Below, in pieces: positions 33,730 through 42,132 of a DNA stretch of 50,281 nt; the first letter of the stretch is position 1; each line of letters starts with the position of its first letter. The notes below the pieces were generated by a model. It searched no databases. It saw only the letters and a list, made by a program, of their open reading frames with translations, and was not told the origin of the DNA. The stretch is from JAJTHJ01 sp046316025 (GTDB taxonomy: Bacteria > Pseudomonadota > Gammaproteobacteria > Burkholderiales > Burkholderiaceae_F), in NCBI GenBank assembly GCA_046316025.1, contig JBKCXU010000077.1, positions 1-50,281 of the forward strand. The letters run 5' to 3'. Position numbers and translations under genes: made by a program.

Positions 33730-34821
33730 ATGGATACCCTCGCGTCCGCGCCCGCCGATGCCGTTCCCGGCATTGCTACGCCACCGTCGCCGATCGAAGC
33801 CGACGCCGTGATCGTCGGCGCCGGACCGGTCGGACTGTTTCAGGTGTTCGAGCTCGGCCTGCTGGAGATCAAGGCGCACGTAGTGGACACCCTGCCCTAT
33901 GTCGGTGGCCAGTGCGTCGAGCTCTATCCGGACAAGCCGATTTACGACATCCCGGCGGTGCCGGTTTGCACCGGGCAGGAACTGACCGACAACCTGCTAA
34001 AGCAGATCGAGCCCTTCGGCGCGCAGTTCCACCTCGGCCAGGAGGTCAGTGTGATCGAGCGCCGCGGCGATCGCTTCTATCTGGAAACCGCGCGCGGCGC
34101 CACGTTCCTGACCAAGACCGTGTTCGTCGCCGCCGGCGTGGGCGCCTTCCGCCCGCGCACGCTCAACGTCGCCGGCATCGACAAGTTCGAAGGCACGCAG
34201 CTGTTTTATCGCGTCAAGGATCCGACCGCGTTCCACGGCAAGAACCTGGTGATCTGCGGCGGCGGCGACTCGGCGCTCGACTGGGCGTTGAACCTGGTCG
34301 GCCAGGCGGAGAGCGTGATCCTGCTGCACCGCAGAGACGGCTTTCGCGCCGCGCCGGCGTCGGTGGCCAAGATGCAGGCGTTGTGCGAGCAGTTGGAAAT
34401 GCAGTTGCTGGTCGGGCAGATCACCGGCTTCGAGGAAGCTGACGGGCGGCTCACCGAAGTGCGCGTCACCGCGCTCGATGGCGTCACGCGCCGCGTGCCG
34501 CTCGATGCGCTGCTGGTGTTCTACGGCCTGTCGCCCAAGCTCGGGCCGATCGCCCACTGGGGCCTGGCGCTCGAGCGCAAGCAGATCGTGGTGGACACCG
34601 AGAAGTTCGAGACCAGCGAGCCGGGCATCTTTGCGGTGGGCGACATCAACATCTACCCCGGCAAAAAGAAGCTGATTCTTTCCGGCTTCCACGAGGCCGC
34701 GCTGGCCGCCTTCGGTGCCACCAGGTACGTGTTCCCCGAGAAAAAGGTGTATCTGCAATACACCACCACCAGCCCCAAGCTGCACAAGGTGCTGGGGGTG
34801 GAGTCGCCGGTGTTCGACTGA
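33730..34821 (+). CDS. Ferredoxin/flavodoxin-NADP+ reductase, thioredoxin-reductase-like (FNR2 type)
   Basis: 363 residues. FAD-binding GAGPVGL at 30-36, then PYVGGQCVELYPDKPIYDIPA, NADPH-binding GGGDSA at 177-182, and the C-terminal FAD-contact AVGDINIYPGKKKLILSGFHEAA (split) with the extended tail ending VLGVESPVFD. Unlike thioredoxin reductase there is no C-x2-C disulfide. This class supplies reduced ferredoxin or the reverse. I chose the ATG at 33730; a small N-terminal extension (APADAVPGIATPPSP) precedes the FAD fold. It converges with the TRAP transporter operon. Confidence 0.93.
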   Translation: MDTLASAPADAVPGIATPPSPIEADAVIVGAGPVGLFQVFELGLLEIKAHVVDTLPYVGGQCVELYPDKPIYDIPAVPVCTGQELTDNLLKQIEPFGAQFHLGQEVSVIERRGDRFYLETARGATFLTKTVFVAAGVGAFRPRTLNVAGIDKFEGTQLFYRVKDPTAFHGKNLVICGGGDSALDWALNLVGQAESVILLHRRDGFRAAPASVAKMQALCEQLEMQLLVGQITGFEEADGRLTEVRVTALDGVTRRVPLDALLVFYGLSPKLGPIAHWGLALERKQIVVDTEKFETSEPGIFAVGDINIYPGKKKLILSGFHEAALAAFGATRYVFPEKKVYLQYTTTSPKLHKVLGVESPVFD

Positions 34822-34860
34822 AATCTGGCGACGACTTCCGCACCGCCGCCAGCCGCGCGA

Positions 34861-36192
34861 CTACCGGTTCATCCAACCAATCGCCGTCGGCAACCAGGTC
34901 GCAATCGCCGGGAAGAGCAGCACGATGATCACGGCGCCCAACTGGATCCAGATGAACGGCCACACGCCGCGGTGAATCTCGCGCGTCTGCACCGCTGCCG
35001 GCGCCACTCCGCGGAAGAAGAACAGCGACCAGCCTACCGGCGGCGTCAGAAACGACGTCTGCATCATGATGCAGATCAGTGCGGCCAGCCACACCATGTC
35101 CACGCCCTGGGCGACGAAGTACGGCAAGAACAGCGGCAGCACGATGTAGCTGATCTCCGCCCACTCGAGCAGGATGCCGGCCAGGAACAGCACGCCCATG
35201 AAAAACAGGATGTCGGTGGTCGTGCCGCCGGGAATGAGGGCGAAGAGATCCTGGATCAGCCGCTCGCCGCCCAGCCCGCGGAAGGCGAGGCTGAAGGCCT
35301 GCGCGGTCATGATGACGAAGAAGATCATCGCACTGGTGGTCATCGTGTCGAGCGCCGTCTCGCGCAGGACCTTGAGGCTCAGCCGGCGGCTGGCGGCGAC
35401 GATCAACAGGCTGCCCAGTGCACCGATGGCGGCGGCCTCGGTCGGTGCGGCGATCCCGCCCATGATCGAGCCGAGCACGGCCAGCACCAGCAGCAGGGCC
35501 GGCGCCACCCCCTTGAACAGGCGTATCCACAACGCGCCGCGCGTTAACGCATCGCGCTCGGCCTGCGGGATCGGCGGCGCCTTGGACGGGTTGCGCCAGG
35601 CAAAGATCAGGATGTAGACGATGTACAGCCCGGCCAGCATCAGACCGGGCAGCAGCGCCGCGGCGAACAGCGTGCCGACCGATTCGTTCATGATCTCGGC
35701 CAGCAGCAGCAGCACGAGGCTGGGCGGGATGATCTGGCCCAGCGTGCCGCTGGCGCAGATGGTGCCGGCGGCCAGCGCATGGTCGTAGCGGTACTTGAGC
35801 AGCGTGGGCAGCGCGATCATGCCCAGCAGCACGATGGTGGCGCCGACGATGCCGGTGGTCGCCCCCATGATCACGCCGAAGACGATGATCCCCACCGCCA
35901 TGCCGCCGGGCAGCCGGCCGGCCAGATGGCCCATCACCTCGAGCATGTCGTGGCCGAGGCGGGACTTCTCCAGCATCACACCCATGAAGACGAACATCGG
36001 CAGCGCCAGCAGCGAGTAGTCGGTGGCCACCCCGTAGATGCGCGCCGGCAGCAGGCTGAAGAGCCCGGTGCCGAAGCCGATGAAGCCGAAGACGAGGCCG
36101 GCCGCCGCCGCCGAGTAGGCCACCGGCACGCCAATCAGCAACAGCGCCACGAAGGCGCCGAGCATCAGCAGCGGCAGGACTTCAGGCGCCAT
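34861..36192 (-). CDS. TRAP transporter large permease subunit DctM
   Basis: 443 residues with twelve or so hydrophobic segments, beginning PEVLPLLMLGAFVALLLIGVPVAYS and containing IGATTGIVGATIVLLGMIALPTLLKYRYDHALAAGTICASGTLGQIIPPS (broken by loops), the classic DctM signature, and a final GMIGA-type loop. It carries the solute with sodium ions. Its start overlaps dctQ by 11 bases. With dctP and dctQ it forms a complete TRAP set. Confidence 0.95.
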   Translation of the reverse strand: MAPEVLPLLMLGAFVALLLIGVPVAYSAAAAGLVFGFIGFGTGLFSLLPARIYGVATDYSLLALPMFVFMGVMLEKSRLGHDMLEVMGHLAGRLPGGMAVGIIVFGVIMGATTGIVGATIVLLGMIALPTLLKYRYDHALAAGTICASGTLGQIIPPSLVLLLLAEIMNESVGTLFAAALLPGLMLAGLYIVYILIFAWRNPSKAPPIPQAERDALTRGALWIRLFKGVAPALLLVLAVLGSIMGGIAAPTEAAAIGALGSLLIVAASRRLSLKVLRETALDTMTTSAMIFFVIMTAQAFSLAFRGLGGERLIQDLFALIPGGTTTDILFFMGVLFLAGILLEWAEISYIVLPLFLPYFVAQGVDMVWLAALICIMMQTSFLTPPVGWSLFFFRGVAPAAVQTREIHRGVWPFIWIQLGAVIIVLLFPAIATWLPTAIGWMNR

Positions 36193-36715
36193 GGGCCGCT
36201 CCCGGCTCGCGCCCGGCGAGCCGCGCCGCGGTGCGGATCACCGTGCTCACCGCCGTCAGCGCCAGCAACGCATAGCCGGACACCACCAGCGACTTCACCG
36301 CCCAGCGCCAGGGCAGGCCGCCGGGGTCGGGCGACACCTCCGCCAGCGACCACGAATGGCGCACGAAGCTCCAGCCGAGCCAGCAGACGAAGAGCGAGAA
36401 CGGCAGCATCACCAGCAGCGCGGTGAGAAACTCGATCCACAGCTTGGTGCGCTCGCGGTAGGACTGGTAGAAGAGATCCACGCGCACCGGTGTTGCGCGC
36501 AGTTGCATGCGCGCGATGCCCCATAACGCGACCAACGCCAGCAGGTGCCACTCCAGCTCTTGCAACCAGACGGTGGAGGCGTTGAAGAAGTAGCGGGCCA
36601 GCGTGTTGCCGCTGATCAACAGCACCATGGCAAAGACGATCCACGCGGCAAACAGGCCAACGCGGTCGACCAGCGCATCGGCAAGGTCGGCGAACTTGAA
36701 CAGCAGCTTGGTCAT
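36182..36715 (-). CDS. TRAP transporter small permease subunit DctQ
   Basis: 177 residues from the ATG at 36715 (M-T-K-L-L-F-K-F); the longer frame to 36790 adds a polar extension. Four hydrophobic segments, the family's FNASTVWLQELEWHLLALVALWG and RVDLFYQ, and ending in the last membrane segment VSGYALLALTAVSTV. It links binding protein and large permease. dctM begins 11 bases inside it, so the two are made together. A REPIN-like repeat separates it from dctP. Confidence 0.9.
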   Translation of the reverse strand: MTKLLFKFADLADALVDRVGLFAAWIVFAMVLLISGNTLARYFFNASTVWLQELEWHLLALVALWGIARMQLRATPVRVDLFYQSYRERTKLWIEFLTALLVMLPFSLFVCWLGWSFVRHSWSLAEVSPDPGGLPWRWAVKSLVVSGYALLALTAVSTVIRTAARLAGREPGAAHGA

Positions 36716-36806
36716 GGCCCGGACCTGCGGGCGGCGCAGCCGGCCGCGCGCGGTGGGTGCAGCGGAAAACTCATTCCAATTCCATTTCAATCAGCCAACA
36801 ACGGAC

Positions 36807-36877
36807 ATCATTCCCGCGCAAGCGGGAATCCATACGGCCTTGCGATACCGCTGGGTTCCCGCTTGCGCGGGCACGAC
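36807..36877. repeat. REPIN-like paired palindrome, copy 2
   Basis: Same element as at 5899-5968, with several mismatches between arms (left about 36807-36834, right about 36850-36877). It lies between dctP and dctQ, as the other copy lies between glcD and glcE, so it may again act in the mRNA of an operon. Confidence 0.85.
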
Positions 36878-36908
36878 GGAGATGAGCCGAGTCGCTTTGG
36901 AAACGGAA

Positions 36909-37991
36909 TCACGCGCGCGAACGCACCAGGAAGGCTTCTTCGCTGATCTCCGACCAGCGATCGTGCTTGCGCTTGAACGCAAAGAAGGAGTCGTGCACCT
37001 TTTTGGTCATCGGATCCTTCGACGCGGTGTCGGTCAGCACCTCGATCGAGGTCTTGCGCAACGCGGCGATCACGTCGTCGGGCAGTTGGCGCACCACCAC
37101 CTTGTCGCGGTTGACGAGCTGGTCGAGCGCATCGGCGTTGCGCGCTTCGAGCAGGAAAAGCCCTTCCTGGTTGGTCGCATCGGCCGCGGCGCGCACGATT
37201 TCCTTGAGGTCGGGCGGCAAGCCGTCCCAGAGCTTGCGCTGGATGACGATCTCCGAGACGGTGCTCGGCTCGTGCCAGCCGCTGGCGTAGTAGTTCTTGG
37301 CGGCGTTTTGCAGGCCGAGGCGGGCATCGAGGAACGGGCCGACGAACTCCGCCGCGTCGATCACGCCACGCTCCAGCGCCGGGAAGATTTCACCGCCGGG
37401 CAACTGGCGCACCTCCACGCCGAGCGAGGCGTAGATGCGGCCGGCGAGCCCGGGGATGCGCATCTTCACCCCCTTGAGGTCGGACACGCTGCGGATTTCC
37501 TTTTTGAACCAGCCGGTCATCTGCACGCCCGAGCAGCCGGCGGCAAACGGCATCACGTTCAGCGGCCGGTAGGCCTCTTCCCACAATTCCTTGCCGCCGC
37601 CGAACTGCAACCACGAGTAGTGGCCGAGGAAGCTCATGCCGAAGGGCACGGTGGCGAAGTACTGGGCAGCGAAGGTCTTCCCGCTCCAGAAGTAAGAGAC
37701 CCCGTGGTTCATCTCGACCGAGCCGTTGGACACCGCATCGAAGCCCTCGAAGGCCGGCAGCAGCTCGCCCGCGGCAAAGACCTGGATCTTGATGCGGCCG
37801 TTGGACATCTTGTCGCAGCGGTCGGCAAATGCCGCCGCGCTGCCCGGCCCCACCTGGTAGAAGGGCAGGCCGGCGGGCCAGGTGGTGGTCATGCGCCAGC
37901 GGAAGTTCTGCTGGGCACGGGCGATCATGGGCACGGACAGGGCAGCAGCACCGGCGGCCGCGGCCCCGGTGACGAACTGGCGGCGTTGCAT
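36909..37991 (-). CDS. TRAP transporter substrate-binding protein (DctP family, TakP-like)
   Basis: 360 residues. It begins RRQFVTGAAAAGAAALSVP with RR at residues 3-4, a Tat-type signal, and continues in the layout of the 2-oxoacid binding protein TakP: RWRMTTTWPAG, GRIKIQVFAAGELLPAFEGFDAV, MNHGVSYFW, GVQMTGWFKKEI, LPGGEIFPALERGVIDAAEFVGP and a C-terminal FKRKHDRWSEI. It binds an organic acid (probably a 2-oxo or related acid) in the periplasm and hands it to DctQM. First gene of the operon; a REPIN-like repeat follows it. Confidence 0.93.
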   Translation of the reverse strand: MQRRQFVTGAAAAGAAALSVPMIARAQQNFRWRMTTTWPAGLPFYQVGPGSAAAFADRCDKMSNGRIKIQVFAAGELLPAFEGFDAVSNGSVEMNHGVSYFWSGKTFAAQYFATVPFGMSFLGHYSWLQFGGGKELWEEAYRPLNVMPFAAGCSGVQMTGWFKKEIRSVSDLKGVKMRIPGLAGRIYASLGVEVRQLPGGEIFPALERGVIDAAEFVGPFLDARLGLQNAAKNYYASGWHEPSTVSEIVIQRKLWDGLPPDLKEIVRAAADATNQEGLFLLEARNADALDQLVNRDKVVVRQLPDDVIAALRKTSIEVLTDTASKDPMTKKVHDSFFAFKRKHDRWSEISEEAFLVRSRA

Positions 37992-38162
37992 GGGACGATC
38001 TCCTTGGTTGGTTATCGGAATGGCGCAGAACTTTCAGGCCATTCCCGCCAAGCAAGGGCTGTGCCACTTTGTCCAGGACAAATCGCGGGGGCGGCAGCGG
38101 CGCGGTCCGCGGCGACCCAACCTACTCGCGGAGCCTGGAAAAAGCGCCCTCCCAAAACGCAA

Positions 38163-38185
38163 AAGCCGTCGGCGGGCGACGGCTT
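38163..38185 (-). terminator. Rho-independent terminator of tRNA-Ala
   Basis: 9-base stem AAGCCGTCG / CGACGGCTT with a 5-base loop, and on the minus strand a TTTTGCGTTTT run follows. It lies 9 bases beyond the 3' end of the tRNA. Confidence 0.85.
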
Positions 38186-38193
38186 GGCAAGAG

Positions 38194-38269
<76 letters not shown>

Positions 38270-38322
38270 ACGAAAACGGCGCGAATTGTAGCGCGGTCTA
38301 GACTGCCGACACGGAGGCCTCC

Positions 38323-39192
38323 ATGCGCTACACGACCGAGTTTTGCGAGCGCGAGTACAACGCCCGCGCCGCGATCCCCGAGCATCCGCAGATCTTCGCC
38401 CGCTGGGCCGCGCAGGCGGCCGCGGTGCGGGCCGCGCGGCCCTGCCAGCTCGATCTGCGCTACGGCGCGGCGGCGGCGGAGTCGCTCGATCTTTTTCCCG
38501 CCGAGCGCGCCGGCGCGCCGCTGCTGGTCTTCATCCACGGCGGCTACTGGCGCTCGCTCGACAAGGCGGACTTTTCATGGCTGGCGCCGCCCTACGTCGA
38601 TCACGGCGTGGCGGTGGCGCTGCTCAACTACGGGCTGACGCCGGCCACGCCGGTGGAGGAGATCGTCCGCCAGGTGCTGCGGGCGCTCGCCTGGCTGTAT
38701 CGCAACGGCGCGCGGCTGGGCTTCGACCCCGACCGGATCGTCGTTTCCGGCCACTCGGCCGGCGGCCACCTGACCGCGATGGCGATGGCCGCGCTGTGGC
38801 CGGTGTTCGCGCCCGATCTGCCGCGCGACCTGGTCAAGGGCGGGCTGGCCGTGAGCGGCCTGTACGACCTGGAGCCGCTGCGTTACGCGCCGTTCGTCAA
38901 CACCGACCTCAAGCTCGACGCCGGGCGCGCGCGCACCCTGTCGCCGATCCACCTGCCGCCGGCCACCGACGCGCCGCTGGCCACCGCGGTCGGCGCGCTG
39001 GAGTCGTCGGAGTTCCGCCGCCAGAACGCACTGATCGCGCAGCATTGGCGGCGGGTCTTCCGCCGCGACGTGCCGATGCCGGGCGCCAACCACCTGACCG
39101 TGTGCGATGCGCTGGCGGACGTCGCCAGCCCGCTCTTCGACTGCGCGCTCGATTTGCTGCGCGGCGCCGGCACGGCCGGTCGCCCAAGGTAG
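38323..39192 (+). CDS. Alpha/beta hydrolase, arylformamidase/esterase-like
   Basis: 289 residues. The oxyanion hole is H72-G-G-Y-W76, the nucleophile elbow is G-H-S145-A-G-G, and late Asp/His are in the PMPGANHLTVCDAL region. This pattern is that of the BD-FAE/kynurenine formamidase-like esterases, which open N-formylkynurenine or simple esters. No other kynurenine genes lie nearby, so it may be a general esterase. The start at 38323 is the first ATG after the tRNA-Ala gene, which lies divergent 54 bases away. Confidence 0.87.
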   Translation: MRYTTEFCEREYNARAAIPEHPQIFARWAAQAAAVRAARPCQLDLRYGAAAAESLDLFPAERAGAPLLVFIHGGYWRSLDKADFSWLAPPYVDHGVAVALLNYGLTPATPVEEIVRQVLRALAWLYRNGARLGFDPDRIVVSGHSAGGHLTAMAMAALWPVFAPDLPRDLVKGGLAVSGLYDLEPLRYAPFVNTDLKLDAGRARTLSPIHLPPATDAPLATAVGALESSEFRRQNALIAQHWRRVFRRDVPMPGANHLTVCDALADVASPLFDCALDLLRGAGTAGRPR

Positions 39193-39196
39193 GCCC

Positions 39197-39267
39197 GTCA
39201 TTCCCGCGCAAGCGGGAATCCAACTGCGTTGCGAAACCGGCTGGGTTCCCGCTTCCGCGGGAACGAC
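39197..39267. repeat. REPIN-like paired palindrome, copy 3
   Basis: Left arm GTCATTCCCGCG-type hairpin from 39197, right arm ending at 39267 with several substitutions. It shares with copy 2 the inner variant GGGTTCCCGCTT. It sits between the end of the esterase gene and a convergent gene. Confidence 0.85.
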
Positions 39268-39296
39268 AACCTTGCCTAAATGACCTCGCGCTGAAA

Positions 39297-39869
39297 CTAC
39301 TGACCGCGCCAGATCACCCAGCCGGCCGCGACCACCCACGCCGCCAGGGTCAGCAGCAGGTTCTTCGGCCCGCTGTTGCGGCGGAACAAGTCCCAGTTCC
39401 AGTAGAGCACGGGCGCCCCCGGCAGCGGCGCACCGGGGATAAAGCGCCGCACGCGCGCGCAGTAGTCGGCGTAAGCGGCGCCGAAGATCCCGGCCAGGAG
39501 CCGCTCCTCGCGGCCGACGCGCGACTCCATGTAGAGCCAGTAGCCCACCGCAAACACCGCCAGCAGCCACGGCTGCCCAAGCAGCAGCAGGAAACCGGCG
39601 ACGATGAAAAACCGCCCCAGGTACATCGGGTTGCGCACCATCGTGTAAGGGCCGCGGGCGGTGAGCGTGTCGTTTTTCTCCAGCGCGGCAAAGCACCAGA
39701 GCTGGATCGCCTCGCCGACCATCGACAGTGCAAAGCCCGGCAACAGCCACTCGCGCCGCGCCAGCGGCAGCAGCGCCAGCACCACCACGATCACCAGCGG
39801 CACGCGCAGTGCGACGATCGTGCGGCGCAGGCCGGGGTGGCGGAACAGGGAGCGGACGGAGTCGATCAT
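39297..39869 (-). CDS. Isoprenylcysteine carboxyl methyltransferase-like membrane protein
   Basis: 190 residues from the ATG at 39869. About four membrane segments and the family signature GPYTMVRNPMYLGRFF, then a VGREERLLAGIFGAAYADYCARVRRFIP tail (split), the ICMT/PEMT C-terminal domain. It would methylate an acid or phospholipid head group with SAM, in the inner membrane. It overlaps the kinase-like gene by 4 bases (ATGA), so the two are coupled. True substrates of bacterial members are mostly unknown; prenylated proteins are not expected. Confidence 0.87.
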   Translation of the reverse strand: MIDSVRSLFRHPGLRRTIVALRVPLVIVVVLALLPLARREWLLPGFALSMVGEAIQLWCFAALEKNDTLTARGPYTMVRNPMYLGRFFIVAGFLLLLGQPWLLAVFAVGYWLYMESRVGREERLLAGIFGAAYADYCARVRRFIPGAPLPGAPVLYWNWDLFRRNSGPKNLLLTLAAWVVAAGWVIWRGQ

Positions 39870-40537
39870 CGGCGGCCGGGGCGGTTCTTGGAGACCCCGA
39901 AGTATCCACGCGCCGGCCACCATCGGCGCCAGCGGGTGGCTTGTTCGTAGGCGGCGGCGCGCGCGGCACCCATCGTGTCGGGTGCGCGGCGCTGCCAGTT
40001 CTTGTAGACGCCGCCCATGTCGATCGCCTCCAGCGCGGTGCGCAGCGCGCGTGGCAGCCAGCGCGTGTCGAGCGCGGCCTGAAAGTCGATCACCGCCGGC
40101 CGGCCGTCGGGACGCGCCAGCAGGTTGCTGGCACCCCGCGAGTCCAGGTGCACCAGGCCGCGCGCGTGGATCGCGCGGAACAGCGTCTCCAGCGCGGCAA
40201 AAAACTCCGGCGTCACCTGCGCCGCGGGCGCCTTGTCCAGCGTCACCCCCGGCACGAAGCGCGCGGCGATCGCGTGCGCATCGACGCGAAAGGCCTGCGC
40301 CGGCACACCGTCCAGCCCGGCCAGCCGCTGCAACGCGCGCAGCTCGCGCCCGAGGAGGAAGCGCGCCAGCGTCTGCCGCACCCACCACGAGCGGGTGGCA
40401 AAGTCCTTCACCGTCCAGTCGTGCCCGGCCACCTGCGCCTTGAGCACGACCGCATTGGCCCAACGGCCGGCGCGCAGAACTTCGCGCGGCGCGGCGGCGA
40501 GTTCCGCGCGGGTAAAGGGCGGCGCGGTGGGGGGCAT
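39866..40537 (-). CDS. Small atypical protein-kinase-like protein (RIO/lipopolysaccharide-kinase-like)
   Basis: 223 residues from the ATG at 40537. The kinase-like core has a Lys (K44 in WTVKDFATRS), the catalytic loop H130-L-D-S-R-G-A-S-N138-L-L and the metal site VIDFQAA with D151, resembling RIO-type kinases. The Gly-rich loop is poorly formed. It may phosphorylate a protein or a sugar or lipid; the partner is unknown. The longer frame to 40675 is translated palindrome (C-rich repeat) and is rejected. It is coupled by ATGA overlap to the ICMT-like gene. Confidence 0.8.
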   Translation of the reverse strand: MPPTAPPFTRAELAAAPREVLRAGRWANAVVLKAQVAGHDWTVKDFATRSWWVRQTLARFLLGRELRALQRLAGLDGVPAQAFRVDAHAIAARFVPGVTLDKAPAAQVTPEFFAALETLFRAIHARGLVHLDSRGASNLLARPDGRPAVIDFQAALDTRWLPRALRTALEAIDMGGVYKNWQRRAPDTMGAARAAAYEQATRWRRWWPARGYFGVSKNRPGRR

Positions 40538-40570
40538 CGTTCGGAGCGGGTCCTCGTGGAGACTTTGTGG

Positions 40571-40670
40571 CTCCTCCCCCTTCAAGGGGGCGGCTGGGTG
40601 GGGGATGGGTTTCGCAACGACCGCTGCAGACCCATCCCCACCCTTGCCCTCCCCTTGAAGGGGAGGGAAA
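40571..40670. repeat. C-rich paired palindrome, copy 3
   Basis: Inverted arms of about 40 bases (left about 40571-40610, right about 40630-40667) with CCCCCTTCAAGGGGG and CCCCTTGAAGGGGAGGG hairpins and the shared GGGTGGGGGATGGGT / ACCCATCCCCACCC blocks. It fills most of the 163-base gap between the kinase-like gene and the 3-hydroxyacid dehydrogenase gene. Confidence 0.8.
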
Positions 40671-40700
40671 AACAAGCCGGGGCGCAGTCTATTGCAGTGG

Positions 40701-41582
40701 CTACTGCGACCGGCCGTTGGCCGCCTCCAGCACCCGCAGCAGCGAACTCGTGTCGTCCATGCCCCAGCCCTGCCCCATCAGCGCATTCAACTGCTGCGCC
40801 ACCAGCGCCACCACGGGCAGGCCGAGTCCCGCCTCGCGCGCCATGTCCACGATCAAGCCGTAGTCCTTGTGGTGCAGCCGCGCCTCGATGCCGGCGGCAA
40901 AGTTGCGGCTCGCCATCTTCGGGCCCATCAGGTCGAGCATGCGGCTGCCGGCAAAGCCGGAGGAGATGGCCGCGAGCATCTGCGCCGGCGCCACGCCGTT
41001 GGCGCGGGCGAACAGCATCGCCTCGGCAATGCCCTGAATGTTGACCACCTGCACGATCTGGTTGCAGGCTTTCGCCACTTGCCCCGCGCCGTGGCCGCCG
41101 ACGTGCGTGATCGTCTTGCCCAGGTGGCGCAGCAGCGGGTGGGCGCGTTCGAGCACCTCGGCCTTGCCGCCGACCATCAGGGTTAGGGTCGCCTCGCGCG
41201 CGCCGCGCACGCCGCCGGAGACGGGGCAGTCGAGCATCTCGACGCCGCGCTCGGCCAGGCGCGCGGCGACGGCCTTGGTTGCGAGCGCGGAGATCGTGCT
41301 GAAGTCGAGCACCACGGTGCCCGCCGCGGCACCATGCACGACGCCCTCGGCGCCGAGTAACACCGCCTCCACGTCCGCCGTGGCGGTGACGTTGGTGCAG
41401 ACGAACTCCGCGCCGCGCGCGGCTTCGGCCGGCGTGGCGCAGTCGACTGCGCCGCGATTGACAAACGGCTGCATCGCCGCCGCCCGCCGCGCGTGGACGC
41501 GCAGGTCGTAGCCCGCCGCTTGCAAATGCCCGGCCATCGCCGCGCCCATGTTGCCTAGACCGATGAAGGCGACTGTCGTCAT
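40701..41582 (-). CDS. NAD(P)-dependent 3-hydroxyacid dehydrogenase (HIBADH family)
   Basis: 293 residues from the ATG at 41582. The Rossmann motif is G8-L-G-N-M-G13, followed by DCPVSGGVRGAREATLTLMVGG (split), GHGAGQVAKACNQIVQ with the catalytic Lys, and the late KDYGLIVDMAREAGL. This is the 3-hydroxyisobutyrate/tartronate-semialdehyde/glyoxylate reductase class. Tartronate semialdehyde reductase or 3-hydroxyisobutyrate dehydrogenase are equally possible. The next gene on the operon (VOC) overlaps its start by 4 bases. Confidence 0.9.
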   Translation of the reverse strand: MTTVAFIGLGNMGAAMAGHLQAAGYDLRVHARRAAAMQPFVNRGAVDCATPAEAARGAEFVCTNVTATADVEAVLLGAEGVVHGAAAGTVVLDFSTISALATKAVAARLAERGVEMLDCPVSGGVRGAREATLTLMVGGKAEVLERAHPLLRHLGKTITHVGGHGAGQVAKACNQIVQVVNIQGIAEAMLFARANGVAPAQMLAAISSGFAGSRMLDLMGPKMASRNFAAGIEARLHHKDYGLIVDMAREAGLGLPVVALVAQQLNALMGQGWGMDDTSSLLRVLEAANGRSQ

Positions 41583-41968
41583 CTGCTCCACTCCGCGTTG
41601 AAGAGAACGACGCGGTAAGCATCCGCGTCTTCGAAGGTCGCGCCACGTGCGCGCCACCAGGGGTTGAAGGCTTCGACCTCGGCGCAGCCCGCCGCGCGCA
41701 TCCGCGCGACCGCGACCTGCCATTCGGCCAAGTCCGGCAAATAGAACACGAGCTGATGCTCGTGCGTCGGCGAACGAACGCCTTTCACATCAGGATGGCG
41801 CGTGAACTCCAGGTGATACGGCGCGCGCGGGTGGCCGAGAATCCAGCCGTCGAAGCCGACGTGATCGACGAAGCTCGACAGCACTTCGAAGCCCAGCCCG
41901 TCGCAGTAGAAGCGGCGCAGCGGCTCGAAGTCGAGCGTGGGGCGCGCCACGCGCAGTGTCGGCGTCAT
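41579..41968 (-). CDS. VOC-family (glyoxalase/bleomycin-resistance-like) protein
   Basis: 129 residues, one VOC domain with two beta-alpha-beta units: FEPLRRFYCDGLGFEVLSSF near the start and HEHQLVFYLPD / FEDADAYRVVLFN later. These small proteins bind a metal or small ligand; the substrate is unknown. It precedes the dehydrogenase gene with an ATGA overlap, so the two are coupled. A joint role in a short catabolic route is possible but not shown. Confidence 0.85.
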   Translation of the reverse strand: MTPTLRVARPTLDFEPLRRFYCDGLGFEVLSSFVDHVGFDGWILGHPRAPYHLEFTRHPDVKGVRSPTHEHQLVFYLPDLAEWQVAVARMRAAGCAEVEAFNPWWRARGATFEDADAYRVVLFNAEWSR

Positions 41969-41997
41969 CGTGGCCTTGGCACTTGGGTGGGGGACGA

Positions 41998-42099
41998 ACC
42001 CTCACCCGGCTGCTTCGCAGCCACCCTCTCCCGCTGATGCGGGCGAGGGTTGTTTGCTCCCCTCGCCGGCATCGGCGGGAGAGGGGCGGGGGTGAGGGT
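41998..42099. repeat. C-rich paired palindrome, copy 4
   Basis: Two inverted arms, about 41998-42049 and 42059-42099, with ends ACCCTCACCC / GGGTGAGGGT and inner hairpins such as CCCTCTCCCGCTGATGCGGGCGAGGG (split). It fills most of the 164-base gap between the VOC and the PanE-like genes. Confidence 0.8.
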
Positions 42100-42132
42100 G
42101 CGTTGGTGTCGCATACGCCATTGCTGCACCAG

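Noticed and set aside
31550..33730. 726-codon reverse-strand frame reaching through the BepA-like gene
   Set aside because: Only its last 158 codons (moaC) are real; the rest is antisense to the protease gene and has Arg/Gln-rich shadow composition.
40538..40675. N-terminal extension of the kinase-like gene
   Set aside because: The extra 46 codons are the C-rich palindrome read as protein and have no family match; the ATG at 40537 fits better.
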